Assembly: GCF_050624435.1 (NCBI RefSeq)
Contig: NC_134540.1
Coordinates: 104,933,739 to 104,997,738, forward strand
Reading direction: 5' to 3'
From: Tenrec ecaudatus
Taxonomy: Eukaryota; Chordata; Mammalia; Afrosoricida; Tenrecidae
DNA length: 64,000 nt
In this document: positions 21,513 to 32,147 of the stretch, piece after piece
How positions within the stretch are numbered: the stretch's first letter is position 1
How the letters are laid out: the number at the start of each line of letters is the position of its first letter
The notes under the pieces: model-generated
Databases searched by the model: none
Told to the model about the DNA's origin: nothing
The model's input: only the letters and a program-made list of their open reading frames with translations
Position numbers and translations under genes: made by a program

Positions 21513-22782
21513 CATGTTTTTTTTCTTTCAATTTGGGGAGTATGTTCATTAAGAGTTGTATACAAATTATTAATCATGCCTCTGCACTGACCCATAAAAT
21601 AGCCAATAAAATACCAACAGAAAGAAAAGGGGAAAAAGAAAAAGCCTATTTACGTTAATCTCTGGGAGAAAGAAGATTCATTGTATTTTACCTGGCACGC
21701 ACCAAACACGTGAGTAGAGGTTTAGATTCCACCTGCTGACTCTAATCCTTTCCCACATACTTAGAAAGTCGTAGGGTGACCGCAAGGAAGATGCTGGAAA
21801 TTACCTTTCTTTTTATTTTTCCAAGACAGTGTTTGTTTGCTAGAGTCTCCAAATAAAGCAACTACGTTGTTTGTATAATACAGCTATGCTCTCTCAGACA
21901 ACCTGGGACAAAGAACTATCCAAATGGGCATAAATCCTGATAATCCGTTCCCTCAGCCCTCCCCCCCCCCACAACCCATTCCCAGCCAGCCCACTCTCAC
22001 TGCCTAGGGCCTAAATAGTTAAAGGTTGAGTGAAAATGTACTTTTAACTTAAAGAGGTCTATATTAATATAAATTATTGTTAGATTGACTTATAGTTTCA
22101 CTTAATTAATGAATAATTCCATGTTTATCATAGAAATGCAGAAAGCAAAGTTAAAGAAAACAAAACAAAATCACGATGCCACCAGCCAGGAAGAATCCTT
22201 TGGACCTGTTTACAAATCAGATATTTTCTAATGCTTCTTTCTCTGGTTCAGCCACGAGGAAGCCAGCCAGAACCTGCCACTGAACGTCCTCTGTGTGGTC
22301 TCCCTTGGATGGAGTGGAGGAAAGGGCGGTTCGTGTTTAGAAGACGGCCTGGTATTTTCTTGGCACTTGATCCCCCAGAGATAGCTCTTTGGTCAGGGAT
22401 AGGGAGTATTAGGAAGAAAACGGTGTCGAGGTGCCTGCTTGTATCTTAAATTCCGACAGGAAATGATTAAAGGATGTACTGGGGGAGTTGCAGAGGGACT
22501 ATGGGACTTTACTGCTCTGAAAAACTTACACCACGGAGCCCAGCATGTCAGTATCCTGAGCACTGTCCTCCGGCACACACGTGGTCACAGATAGATCTGG
22601 GTTGTGTTCTTTCATTCTCTTGGGAGAATGCAGACCTCGTATGAGGGCTGGATCAGAAATACACCATCTTCCCCGTCAGCACAGCACAGTAGGAGCGTGT
22701 GGACTCTCCCCACAGGGTGCAGTGCCACGGCCAGAGCACAGTTCATCTGCACTTTCCGTCCCCAGGAAACCCAGGCCATTAC
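21513..22782. other. Intron flank of the CLYBL exon, repeat-poor
   Basis: Contains a homeodomain-like AT tract at 22060-22115 (cttaattaatgaataatt) and otherwise no element. The donor side of the exon is at its right end. Confidence 0.4.
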
Positions 22783-22966
22783 CTTCTTGTTGGCAGCCAC
22801 GCCGTCCTCACAGTCGAGCACCGCACAGTCGACTCTCAGAGTGGGAATCTTCCTGATTTTCTTCTCGTCGTTTCCCGGTACGTAGAGCACCGCCCGCCGG
22901 GGAGTGTACTTGTGACTGGATGAGGAGCCACGGCCACGTCTGCACCCAGCCGCCACGGACACTTTC
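22783..22966 (-). CDS. CLYBL: CLYBL exon 2 (internal coding exon of citramalyl-CoA lyase)
   Basis: CLYBL is a mitochondrial matrix lyase of the HpcH/HpaI aldolase/citrate lyase beta family. It splits citramalyl-CoA into acetyl-CoA and pyruvate in C5-dicarboxylate (itaconate) clearance, and its loss is linked to low vitamin B12. Read on the minus strand, the exon follows a pyrimidine-rich acceptor (ttctctctcctccag) and ends before a GT donor (aagaag|gtaatg). Its 184 nt supply the last base of a split codon plus 61 codons, so it enters in phase 2 and leaves in phase 0. The protein contains SSSSHKY, then PRRAVLYVPGNDEKK and VDCAVLDCEDGVAANKK, the conserved start of the barrel fold; the first ~15 residues belong to the weakly conserved targeting region. 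Compared with the human protein as I remember it, one His of a His-His pair is missing; the frame is intact. No other CLYBL exon is visible in the window. Coding identity is very likely; the exon number is inferred from the human gene. Confidence 0.95.
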
Positions 22967-23204
22967 CTGGAGGAGAGAGAATCATTGGGCTTCGTGCAGA
23001 ATCGGATTTCCCTAGCCAATCTTGGGAAAAGAGCTTGTGTGTATGGAACATTAAAATGGGACACAGGAATGAAATATTTTATTTAAGGCAGAACACAACC
23101 ACACAGAGAAGACTCAGAAAACGATGTAAAACAAACAAGTAAACAACAACAAAAAAACCCTAAAACATAATTCTGAATGAGTTTTTAAATAGATACAACA
23201 CATT

Positions 23205-23291
23205 TTTCTCCCTCGGAGTGGCTGGTGGGCTCAAACTGCCAAACTTCCAGGTAGCAGCTAAGCATTTAATCGCTGAGCTACAGGGCTCTGG
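23205..23291 (-). mobile_element. AfroSINE 5' half
   Basis: Antisense with ggagtggctggtgggctc and a head ending gctgagctacagggctctg; lies 240 bp upstream of the CLYBL exon in gene direction. Confidence 0.65.
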
Positions 23292-23626
23292 ATAGCTGTC
23301 AAAAGCCCCATGTGAACCTTGCTCTCCACTCACCCCCCCTGCACCCCCGCACCCCTCCCCCGGCTTCCCTCTCATGTTTAACTTCCTGTGGAAGGAATGG
23401 AAGTTGCAGAAGCTCCTCTGCTCCCCCCACTGTCCTTGCCCCACATCTGCACAGTACTTTGAGCCCAGTTTTACTTCCCCTAGACAGAACCCAGCACCCC
23501 TCTCAAAAGTACGTATGCCAGCCAGACCCTTCAGGCAAACTCTGGACATCTGCTAATTATCCAACGTGAAGCCATAAAGGGAGTGGCAGACTTGTGACGC
23601 TCTGTCATCATTTGTGTGTCTTAAGG

Positions 23627-23885
23627 AAGGTCCCTGGGTGGCACAAATCGTTTACCTGGGTTAGTACCTGGTGATCTGCTTCTAGAGACTGACTTACTGA
23701 GCAGCTAGCCACAAGGTCAGCAGTTCAAAACTGCCAGGCCCTGTGTGGGAGAAAAATGAGGTTTGCCTCCTCCCGTAAAGATTTACAGCCTTGGAAGCCC
23801 ATGGGACATTTCTAGCCACCTGTCCTATAGGGTCACTATAACTCCACAGCGGGGGGTCGCTGAGGCAGAAACTGACTGGATATGG
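23627..23885 (+). mobile_element. AfroSINE with internal insertion
   Basis: Head at 23629, then ~55 bp of extra sequence (ctgcttctagagactgac), then ggtcagcagttcaaaactgcc and a normal body. Confidence 0.75.
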
Positions 23886-23965
23886 GGATTTTTTCTCTTT
23901 TTAAATAAAAAAGTATTTCCAGAAAAACTACTGATTTGAGGGACCTCGCCAGGGATAGTGAAGTC

Positions 23966-24150
23966 ATCCTGGTGGGGCGGTGTGTTTCGTATGGGCTGCT
24001 AACTTCATGATGAATAGTTTGAACTCACCATCTGCCCCAAGGGAGAAAGACAAGGCTTTCTGTTTCCATAAAGATTTACAGCTTAGCAAACCCAGAGGGG
24101 CAGTTCTACTCAGTCTTGTAGGGTTGCTATAAGTCAGAATCGATTGGGGG
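23966..24150 (+). mobile_element. AfroSINE
   Basis: Head tcctggtggggcggtgtg; tail gttgctataagtcagaatcg. Confidence 0.8.
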
Positions 24151-24595
24151 CCTGTGTGTGGTGAGTAAGGAGCTTTTGTTTGGACGGGTCCCCTCTTTCC
24201 TTCCTGCAGGCAACCTGGAAAAACTCTGAAACATGATCCCAACTCTTACCCACAACACAAGTGCTGGGCGGTGGGTACATTAAGAGAAAGGCAGATTTTA
24301 GTAAAAGGCGGGTGATTTCTACAATCTGAAGAGAAAGCAGAGCATTGAGACAGATTTTGAAAGCGTACATGTCTTAGAAAACATTTTATTTAATATAAAT
24401 GTCGGTGATGTTATCTACTCCCAGCTAATGTCCAAATTAGTTCATTGTTCTGCATGAATTGAAATGATCTAGCCGATTAAAAACAAAAAGATCTAGGGGA
24501 TCAAGAAGCGGGGAAAGTACGATGCAACAGTAACAACGATAATCTATTTGTCATTCACACAGGAAATAAGATCACAGCCCCCCAGACGTCAATTG

Positions 24596-24755
24596 AAACC
24601 AAGGCCCTGCTGCTGAGTAGATTTCAACTCATAGCGACCCTTCTAGGACGGGGCAGAACTGCCCCCACAGGATCCCCAAGGGTGCAAGCTTCACAAACTG
24701 GAGCCTGCTACACCATTCTCCCACGGAGCTGCTGGGTGGCTTTAGACGGCCACTT
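24596..24755 (-). mobile_element. AfroSINE, antisense
   Basis: Contains aactcatagcgacccttc, ggcagaactgcccccac and ggagctgctgggtggc; the head is missing. Confidence 0.75.
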
Positions 24756-24902
24756 TGTTTCAGTAGCCCTGGCACTTCACCCCTGCACTGTCAGGGCTCC
24801 TGGCAGCCTACCCCATCCCCTACCAAGGTCAAAAATGCCAGGAGAGTCAACGAACTTCATAGTTCCTAGGACAGGTTGGGGCGCGATCACGCTTCATCTG
24901 GT

Positions 24903-25135
24903 TGTGTTTGCTGTTGTTAGTACCATCCAGTCGGTTCCGACCCACGGGACCCTGTGCACACAGAAAGAAGCGCTGCCCGCCCTGGGCCGTCCTCACAGTG
25001 GTGCCCGTGTCTGAGCCCGTAGTGGCAGCCACTGCGTCCATCCATCTCCTTGAGGGCCTGCCTCTCCCTCGCTGCCCCTGCTTTCCTGGCAGCATGTCTC
25101 GAGTATGTGAAGATGAAGTCATGGAAGCACACGTG
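24903..25135 (-). pseudogene. RTE 3' end with ORF2 C-terminus
   Basis: On the minus strand this is the last part of RTE: a GRPSRRWMDAVAA-like C-terminal segment, the ggacggcccaggg block and the tail that AfroSINEs share. The expected read-through region is frameshifted. Confidence 0.75.
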
Positions 25136-25439
25136 ACGAAAGCCAAGCAGAGGCTGAGCACGCCCCGGCGCGGTGATCCTTCGGTGACCCCTTCCTGCGC
25201 CTCTCGCCTCACCTCTCTTCACGGGCACCTGGCACACCGGGAGCATTTCTGGGCCAGTGACAATTCGCAGTGTGAAACTGCTCCTGAGCAGTTGGAACCA
25301 GCCACTGTGACCTGAGAACCCTCCAGCCTGAATCTCACCTGGGCCTGGGCCACCCAGACAATGCTGTCAGGTCACTGTGACAAGTCCTACCACTCCATGT
25401 GCTGGGCACACCAGGTCGGATTCTTCCTTATCTATACAG

Positions 25440-26450
25440 GGTGGTAATTTTTACAGCAGCCCATGGAAGAACACACCAGCCTGTGTGATCACGTGGTTCC
25501 AAAGGGATCAGTTATCAGGCACCAAAGAACAAAAAATCATATCATTGGGTGCACACCTCCAGGATATGATAACCGAAGACACATGGGTGCATAAGCAAAT
25601 GTGGCGAAGAAAGCTGATGGTGCCAGGCTATCAAAAGAGATAGTGTCTGTGGTCTTAAAAGGCTTGAAGGTGAACAAGCGGCCATCTTGCTCAGAAGCAA
25701 CAAAGCCAACATGGAAGAAGCACACCAGCCTGTGCGATCACGAGGTGTCGAAGGGACCAGGTATAAGGCATCATCAAAAAAAAAAAAATCTTACCATAGT
25801 GAATGAAGGGGAAAGTGCAGAGTGGAGACCCAAAGCCCATTTGTCGGCCACTGGAGATCCCCTCACAGAGGGGTCTAGAGGAGGAGATGAGTCAGTCAGA
25901 GTGCGACATAGCACCGATGAAGAATACAGCTTTCTCCAAGATCCTAAATGCTTCCTCCCCCCACTCCCCACCATGATCCGTATTCTACCTTGCAGGACTG
26001 GATAGAGCAGAAGTTGTACACTGGTGCATATGGGAGCTGGAGGCACAGGGAATCCAGGGTGGATGATCCCTGCAGAACCAGGGGTGTGAGGGGCGATGCT
26101 GGGAGAGTGGAGGGTGAGTGGGTTGGAAAGAGGGAACTGATTACAAGGATCCACATGTGACCTCCTCCCTGTGGGACGGACAACAGAAAAGGGGGTGAAG
26201 GGAGACACCGGATAGGCAAGATATGACAAAATAATAATTTATAAATTATCAAAGGCTTATGAGGGAGAGGGGAGCGGGGAGGGAGGGGAAAAAAGAGGAC
26301 TTGATGCAAAGGGCTTAAGTGGAGAGCAAATGTTTTGAAAATGATTAGGGCAAAGACTGTACAGATGTGCTTTATACAATTGATGTATGTATATGTATGG
26401 ACTGTGATAAGAGTTGTATGAGTCCCTAATAAATGTTTAAAAAAAAAAGA
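25440..26450 (+). mobile_element. L1 3' UTR with an internal duplication
   Basis: Sense copy of the local L1 3' end: agacacatgggtgcataag, gtcttaaaaggcttgaagg, cacaccagcctgtgcgatc, down to gataagagttgtatgag and the A-rich tail. Bases 25455-25542 repeat the block that reappears at 25705-25800. A stretch of UTR is therefore present twice, or two truncated copies lie head to tail. Confidence 0.8.
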
Positions 26451-26492
26451 AAAGAAAAGCTCAATAAAAAAATTTTTTTTTAAATTTTTTTA

Positions 26493-26540
26493 CAAGAGCC
26501 CTGGTGGCGTAGTGGTTATGCGTTGGGCTGCTAACTGCCA
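26493..26540 (+). mobile_element. AfroSINE head fragment
   Basis: Well-preserved first 48 bp (gagccctggtggcgtagtgg) directly behind the L1 poly(A) tail of 25440-26450, then abruptly lost. Confidence 0.8.
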
Positions 26541-26860
26541 TTTGAAAATCTTTGACCATTGCTGAAAATGCCTCTGGTTTTCCAGATGAATTCTTCTGCA
26601 GCATAAATACGCTGCTGTGTGAATACTGAGCCCTCTCAGCAGGTGCCCACAGCTCTCGGTGGCCTTGAGGAGTAAACTCAGCTGACATTCACAGCCAAGC
26701 CTTTCCTCAGCCAGAAGAACTGCATCCTTCCCAAACAGAAACTATCCACCCAGGCATTTGAGACTGACCTCCGTCTTGGGCTTTTGCGGTACTTAGGATT
26801 CTGCTGGTCTCTGATGGACACACTTTCCTTGGCTCTTCTTTGAACTATACTAACCCTCCA

Positions 26861-27222
26861 AGCAGGGGCGAAGTAGGTGCTCAGCTGCTAACTCAGCGGT
26901 TCTCAACCTGTGGGTCTCGACCCCTTGGGGGGGGGGGTGCGAACGACCCTTTAACAGGGGTCGTCTGATTCACAACAGTAGCAAAATTACAGTGATGAAG
27001 TAAACTTCAGGGTTGGGGGGTCACCAGCACACGAGGAACTGTATTAAAGCGTCGCGGCATTAGGCAGGTTGGGAACCTCTGTGCTAAGTGAAAGGCCAGA
27101 GGGAACCCACCAGCCACCAAGGGAGGAAGACAGGGCAGTCAGCTTCCCTAAGTGTTACAGCCTCCGAAACCGCACGGGACAGTGCTGCTCAGCTGGAATC
27201 GACTCGATGGCACCAGATTTGC
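26861..27222 (+). mobile_element. AfroSINE split by SPIN
   Basis: Left part to 26893 (ggtgctcagctgctaact), right part from 27090 (ccagagggaacccaccagcc ... ctggaatcgactcgatggc). Removing SPIN and one target repeat restores a continuous SINE. Confidence 0.8.
26894..27081 (+). mobile_element. SPIN-type nonautonomous hAT transposon
   Basis: The element starts cagcggttctcaacctg and ends with the matching inverted sequence ggttgggaacctctg. Internal blocks fit the SPIN family: ggtcgcgacccc-like ends, gaggaactgtattaaag and ggtcgcggcatta. The 8-bp target duplication tgctaact (26886-26893) / tgctaagt (27082-27089) differs at one base. It is 188 bp, has no coding capacity and lies inside an AfroSINE. 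SPIN elements are known for horizontal spread among tenrec, bats, bushbaby, opossum, frog and lizard. Confidence 0.88.
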
Positions 27223-27969
27223 CTTTTTCTTTAGATCTTTCAAGCTCAGTTCAAGGTTCACCTGCCCTTGACCAATGTTTAAACGTTCGCAGCATTTAAC
27301 CATGCAACAAAGTCAGAACCCGCAAACGGTTGGTTCTGCCATCATGGATCATGCTAACTACAGTGGCCAACTGACGAAATCCACAGACTCTAAGTAATCC
27401 CTGCCCTTTGACCCCTTAATTTCACTATGAGGAATACAGGATGTAGGGAATAATCAGAAATGGGGCTGGGTGTCTGTATTAACAATGGACACCTTCCAGT
27501 TAGCGTTAGGATGGATTATGGAGCCTACATTCAACAGAACGCTACCTCATCACTGATAATCACATTTTCAAAATATTTAATGTTATGTGCAGGTAGTTAT
27601 ACCATTATTTCATAATGGCATTTTAATCAGAAGGTATTAATATGGGTAATAACATCGAAATATTGTTAAAAATGCCAAGAAAAATATCTGGATGGATCTA
27701 TCAGCTATTGGGGTACCAGCAATACTCTTTCCTACGTATTGACTTGTTTTTCTATTTTCCACCCTTACAAACAAGAGGTGATTCCTTTTATAATGAAAAG
27801 TTACCCAACAAAACCACCCGCCTCGCATGGCAGCGGAATATAGTTAAAAAGTCCCAGGCTGAACTATATACCATTTTAGATCAATTCATTTTTTATCTAC
27901 AGGAATGGCAATTTTCTATAATTCAACCAAGTAGTTTGACAGGCACATTAGGAAGAAATGTTCCCCAAA

Positions 27970-28350
27970 TGGAACAGTGCATCAATGAGTGCAACACCAG
28001 GCACGCTGCCCTGCAGAGCTGTTCTCCATCCCTACAATGCGCCTGCGCATTCTTCAAGGGGAGCAACCTCTGTCCTACGCGGATTTCCTGTGGAGACCTT
28101 AACATACCCGGTCCACCCTATCGCCCTAAACACACCCCTTCAGGCTTCTTTTTGTTCCCCACATTCAAAGGACCTGTAAAAGTAACACAATGTGATGCCC
28201 AAACTGCCAGTTTGATGTGGTGTCAATGGAAGGGCCCAGAATTCCTTGGGAAAACTTAAGCGAGATGGAACTACACCTTCAGAAATGCACAGCCCTAGAT
28301 GGGGGCTATTCAAATGTAGATAGACAGAAGCTTCCCGTTGGATATTTTTG
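27970..28350 (+). pseudogene. Mariner-type transposase C-terminal relic
   Basis: One plus frame reads LHPYNAPAHSSRGATSV, close to the mariner LHHDNAPAHSS block with its Asp changed to Tyr. After a frameshift another reads PPYRPKHTPSGFFLFPTFK, the PPYSPDLAP-DFFLFPKLK block whose D34D Asp is also lost. Further on LQKCTALDGGYS resembles the KC...GDYFEG end. Both catalytic Asp positions visible are substituted, so it cannot be active. The rest of the 205-codon frame upstream is chance. Confidence 0.55.
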
Positions 28351-28754
28351 TATAATCGTGGTTTATGATTTTATAGTTCTACTTTCTGACTTATGTGTCG
28401 TGCTGGCCGACACAGTCTGGCAACAGGATTCCTGGATCCAGTATCCCGACTAGATTATGAACTCGTTGGGGGAAGGAGCTAGTCACCATCTCCCCCAATA
28501 TTACTCAGCACAGGGTCTCACATAACAGGGGTACAGTCCATGTTTTTTAGTACCTACTCCAGCCCGCTCTCCACAAGCAGCCATGTGGGCCTCATCTGCA
28601 CAGAGTAGCACCCTCCTGAGTCTGCTTGTGGGGCAGTCGACCACTGGTGGTACTACAGATAGAAAGCCTTGGGCCTTCTAGTTTAACACATGACCTGTTG
28701 CCTCTTTTCTTACTTTCATCCCCTCTTTCCATAAAGACAGTTCACATCCTGGTT

Positions 28755-29060
28755 TTGTGGTTGTTCCCTACTGTTGAGTCAGCCACCAATTCGTGGTTGG
28801 CCTCAGGCCCAGCAGAACAAAATGCTGTCTTGGCCACACTATCCCTCTGAGCAGCTGTGGCTGATTTTTGGAAGTAGAGCACCCAGTTATTTTCAGCCTA
28901 GTCTGTCTTCGTCTGGAAGGTCCACTGAATCCTATTCCACCTCACTGCAACATGAAGATAACAAAGGCCGGTGGCCAGTGACTGCACTTGAGGTGCTTTG
29001 GCCAGGAACTGAACCCACGTCTCAGGCATGGAAGGTGAGAACTCCACCACTAACCTACCC
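28755..29060 (-). mobile_element. Older AfroSINE/RTE-type composite
   Basis: Antisense text including gctgatttttggaagtagag, cctagtctgtcttcgtctgg and a head ending gagaactccaccactaacc. The middle resembles the complement of the RTE 5' UTR, so it may be a fused older element. Confidence 0.45.
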
Positions 29061-29142
29061 TTCTCCATTGCAGTCTAGGGCCTCATTAAATGACTCTGGA
29101 AGCCTCGTATCTGTTTTCAATTGCCTCCTCTCTGCTTTTTTG

Positions 29143-29215
29143 CTCATTAATCCACTCATTCAGTCCATGAACACTTCCTAAGTACCTAGTGGGTGACCAA
29201 CCCTGGGTCTGAGCT
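29143..29215 (+). mobile_element. L2-like scrap
   Basis: The text tccactcattcagtccatg and aagtacctagtgggtgacc fits the same ancient box; it abuts an antisense AfroSINE. Confidence 0.4.
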
Positions 29216-29223
29216 AGCATAAA

Positions 29224-29427
29224 CCAACCAAACCCACTGCTACTGAGTCCGTTCTGACTCATGGCGCCCCTACAGGACAGAGTAAAATGACTCCGTTGGG
29301 TTTCTGTGTGAATCATTACTGGATCAGAAAGCCTCATCTGTCTCCCATGGAACAGCTGGTGGGTCTGAACTGCTGACCTTGTGGTTAGCAGCCTAATGCC
29401 CAACCCATCACACCACCAGGACTCCTT
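29224..29427 (-). mobile_element. AfroSINE, full length antisense
   Basis: Starts ccaaacccactgctactgag and ends atcacaccaccaggactcc. Confidence 0.85.
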
Positions 29428-30520
29428 AACATACACATTTGTGCACATCAGAAAAAGGTGCTCCCTTGCCCCTTCCAGCTAGTGGAAGTGGTCAAAAGGT
29501 CTTTCTGTCCCTGATTCGGCCCAGGCTAATGAGTGAAGAAAAGTCCCTACCTGTGCCCCCGGCTGGCTGAGCACGCTCTACAGAACCCTGTGTGGTGCCC
29601 CTGGCCTGTGCTGGCTGTGCCCAGTGGGGAGCTGGCACAAAGGTCGCAGGGCAAGCCCGCAGGTGGAGAGAAGGACACCCAGAATCATATCCAGTGAACT
29701 AGGGACAGGAAAGCCACAGGTCAGTCCACGCTCCGCTGTGGGCCAGGCTCTCGAAGGGGCAACGGAGCTCGGAGGCCACAGAAGGTTTAGAATAATGAGC
29801 AGGACGAGGGCACAGAGGGACAGGGCCTTCAGGTACTGATTCAGATGCTGAGGTCTGGGGAGAGGCTGTCACCGGGCAGGTGGCAGGAGCCCAGTCATGG
29901 CAGCCATGGTGCAGAGAGACAAGGCAGGCCCATCACCCAGCTCCGGCTGTTTCAAAATCTGTTCCCCTCTGGAGTTGTGCTGCGTGCTGGCGGCGTATGA
30001 ATACAATTGCAGTAGGTGCCGAGACCTAACTTACTTTATTTTATCTTATAAATTTGGAGCTAAGGCCTCTTGATAGTCAACATGCAAATATATTCAAACA
30101 GTATGCAAAACAGGGGCTTAAGATGAGTTGAAAAAAATCTGGTAGCCTTATGGTGGGTTCTCTTTACAGAAGGATCTTTCTTGAGATACCACTTCCCCTG
30201 GCCAAGTCCAGGGGGCTGCTGGGCCACCCGCCCTCCTGACCTGGTTTGTTGGCTCCCTTGCCTACTCCACCTGATGCCTTATTAACTATTCATAGCACCA
30301 GCAGCTCATTGAATTCCAGGGTGGAGAACCCCCAAGCCTTAACTTGAGGCATAGTTGGTCCCTTAAGCTGAAGGGGTGCCCACCCAGGAATTCAAAAACA
30401 ACCCCATGGGAGCTGGTTCAAGTTGCCAGTCTCTGGGCCCCATGCTGTCCAATTAAATGAAATACATGGGGTGCTGGGCCCAGGCTTTAGAAATTGTTCA
30501 GCGCGATCTAAGTTCTTGCT
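29428..30520. other. Unassigned intron sequence
   Basis: No element recognised; GC-rich between 29560 and 29960. Confidence 0.4.
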
Positions 30521-30715
30521 AGGAGACCTGGTGGCACATGGGGTTAAGTGTTTCTCTGTTAACGGGAAGGTAGGCGATTTGAACCCACCAGCTGTTCTTC
30601 GGGAGGAAGATGTGGCAGTCTGCTTCTCTAAAGATCTGCAGCCTCAGAAACCCTCTGAGAATGTTCTCCTCTGCCCCACAGGTCTGTGAGTCCTGAATGA
30701 CTATGCGGCCAGGGT
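30521..30715 (+). mobile_element. AfroSINE, subfamily with gcagtctgcttct
   Basis: Head ggagacctggtggcacatgg; body box gtggcagtctgcttctctaa differs from the ggctttctactccc type. Confidence 0.75.
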
Positions 30716-30725
30716 TTAAGCCTTG

Positions 30726-30908
30726 CTACCCTGGTGGCGTAGCGGGTTACTTGTTGGGCTGCACACGGTCAATGGTTTGAAACCACCAGCCTCTCCGAAG
30801 GAGAGAGACAAAGGTTTCTACTCAGGTAAAGATTTCCAGTCTCGGAAAGCCACTGGGGTAGTGGTTCTGTTGTTCTGTCTTATAGTGTGGCGAGTCAGAA
30901 CTTGAGCA
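30726..30908 (+). mobile_element. AfroSINE, full length
   Basis: Head ccctggtggcgtagcggg, tail diverged (ttatagtgtggcgagtcag). Ten bases after the previous copy, same orientation. Confidence 0.8.
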
Positions 30909-31064
30909 CAGTGTTGCGGCACTGTTGGATCCAGGGTCTGGTGGGTGGAAGGAGTCCAGGCCCATCCAAGGAGAATCTGCACCTTAACACGGTCCTGAGG
31001 CGGTAGATCGTGAAAGTGAGAGCCTCGAGCCTAAACTAGTTGCTGCAACTCAAGTTCGACTCCC

Positions 31065-31200
31065 AGCAAGCTCAGAGTCAAACTGTACTCCACGGATCTT
31101 TCAAGGGCTGGTTTTCCAAAAGCAAGTGCCAGCCCTTTCTCCTGAGTGCCTGAACCTCTGGGTGAGCTTGAGCCTCCAGTCTTTCCGTGGGCAGGTAAGT
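31065..31200 (-). mobile_element. AfroSINE, older subfamily
   Basis: Antisense with aagggctggttttccaaaag and tgcctgaacctctgggtgag. Confidence 0.5.
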
Positions 31201-31364
31201 GTGAAACCTTCGGTAACTACAGTGGCCGGTTCTCCAACATGGCTTACGGCAATCACCTGACACATTTTCAAAGGGTACGTGTCCCAGGGCCTCAGCCCCA
31301 CAAACTTGGATGTAATTGGTGTGGGGTACGACCTAGGATTTGGGGAGGATTTTATCTTGCTTGG

Positions 31365-32147
31365 ATCCCCAATCAATGCTCATGGAAGTAGCAGTCAAAA
31401 CATCGAAAGCCCTGTTGTATTAGGCAGATCTGCTGCCTAAGGCCATCTCTTTAGAGCAGGGGTCCTCAAACTACGGCCCGCGGGCCACACGCAGCCCACC
31501 GAGGACAGTTATCCGGCCCGCCGGGTGTTTTTGCCCTGTTTTGTTTTTTACTTCAAAATAAGATGTGCAGTGTCCATAGGAATTTGTTCATAGTTTTTTT
31601 TTTTAAACTATAGTCCGGCCCTCCAACAGGTCTGAGGGACAGTGAACTGGCCCCCTGTTTAAAAAGTTTGAGGACCCCTGCCTTAGAGTATTGAAAAAGC
31701 AAGGATGTTACTTTTAGGACTAAGGTTCTTCTAATTGCCTCATATGCATGTGACAGTTTCGCCTTGAATAAAGAAGACCAAAGGAGAATGGATGCATCGG
31801 AATTGTGGTGCTGGAGAGGAACACTGAAAGTACCCTGGACTGCTAAAAGGACAGACACATCTGCCTGAGAAGTACATCCAGCATGCTCACTTTGTCTTCC
31901 ATCCTTCGGACACGTCGTCAGGAGAGACCAGTCCCTGGAGAAGGACAGCATGCTTGGTAAAGTAGGGGCAGCAAAGGAGAGGAAGGCCCTTGAGATGGAC
32001 GGACACAGCGGCTGCCACCATGGGCTCAGGCCTGGGCACCACGGTGAGGACGGCCCAGGACCAGAGAGTGTTTCGTTCTGTTGTGCACAAGGTCTCTGTG
32101 GGCCAAACCGACTGGTTGGCACCTAGCAACAACACAAACAGCAAAGC
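31365..32147 (+). pseudogene. RTE ORF2 3' region, split by hAT
   Basis: Plus-strand blocks cagatctgctgcctaagg (left of the hAT), tattgaaaaagcaagg, catatgcatgtgacag, gaattgtggtgctggag, agaccagtccctggag and gtttcgttctgttgtgca run collinear with the 3' third of RTE ORF2 and its tail (ttggcacctagcaacaac). Frame is broken repeatedly. Without the hAT the fragment is about 560 bp. Confidence 0.8.
31457..31680 (+). mobile_element. Nonautonomous hAT transposon (second family)
   Basis: A 224-bp element with a perfect 16-bp terminal inverted repeat: caggggtcctcaaact at the left and its complement agtttgaggacccctg at the right. Sub-terminal sequence is rich in cggcccgcgggcc and ccggcc motifs. Flanks ctttagag (31449-31456) and ccttagag (31681-31688) form an 8-bp target duplication with one mismatch, as expected for hAT. 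No transposase is encoded. It interrupts an RTE retrotransposon whose sequence continues on both sides. The family resembles the opossum/tenrec-type hAT elements, but I do not assign an exact name. Confidence 0.85.

Larger units (their letters stand above)
1..22782 (-). other. CLYBL: CLYBL downstream intron (partial)
   Basis: Sequence to the left of the exon is downstream in the gene. The next exon should begin with Asn-Glu-Ala-Arg-Leu-Arg after an acceptor; no such reading occurs on the minus strand here. The intron is therefore at least 22.7 kb in this species. Confidence 0.75.

Noticed and set aside
22612..23064. 150-codon minus-strand open frame as a single-exon gene
   Set aside because: Only 22783-22966 matches CLYBL and it is bounded by splice sites; the open-frame ends are intron read-through.
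26493..26540. tRNA gene
   Set aside because: The A-box/B-box-like text is the head of AfroSINE; no cloverleaf or anticodon loop forms.
27642..28259. 205-codon frame as a new gene
   Set aside because: Its only protein resemblance is a shifted fragment of mariner transposase near its end.
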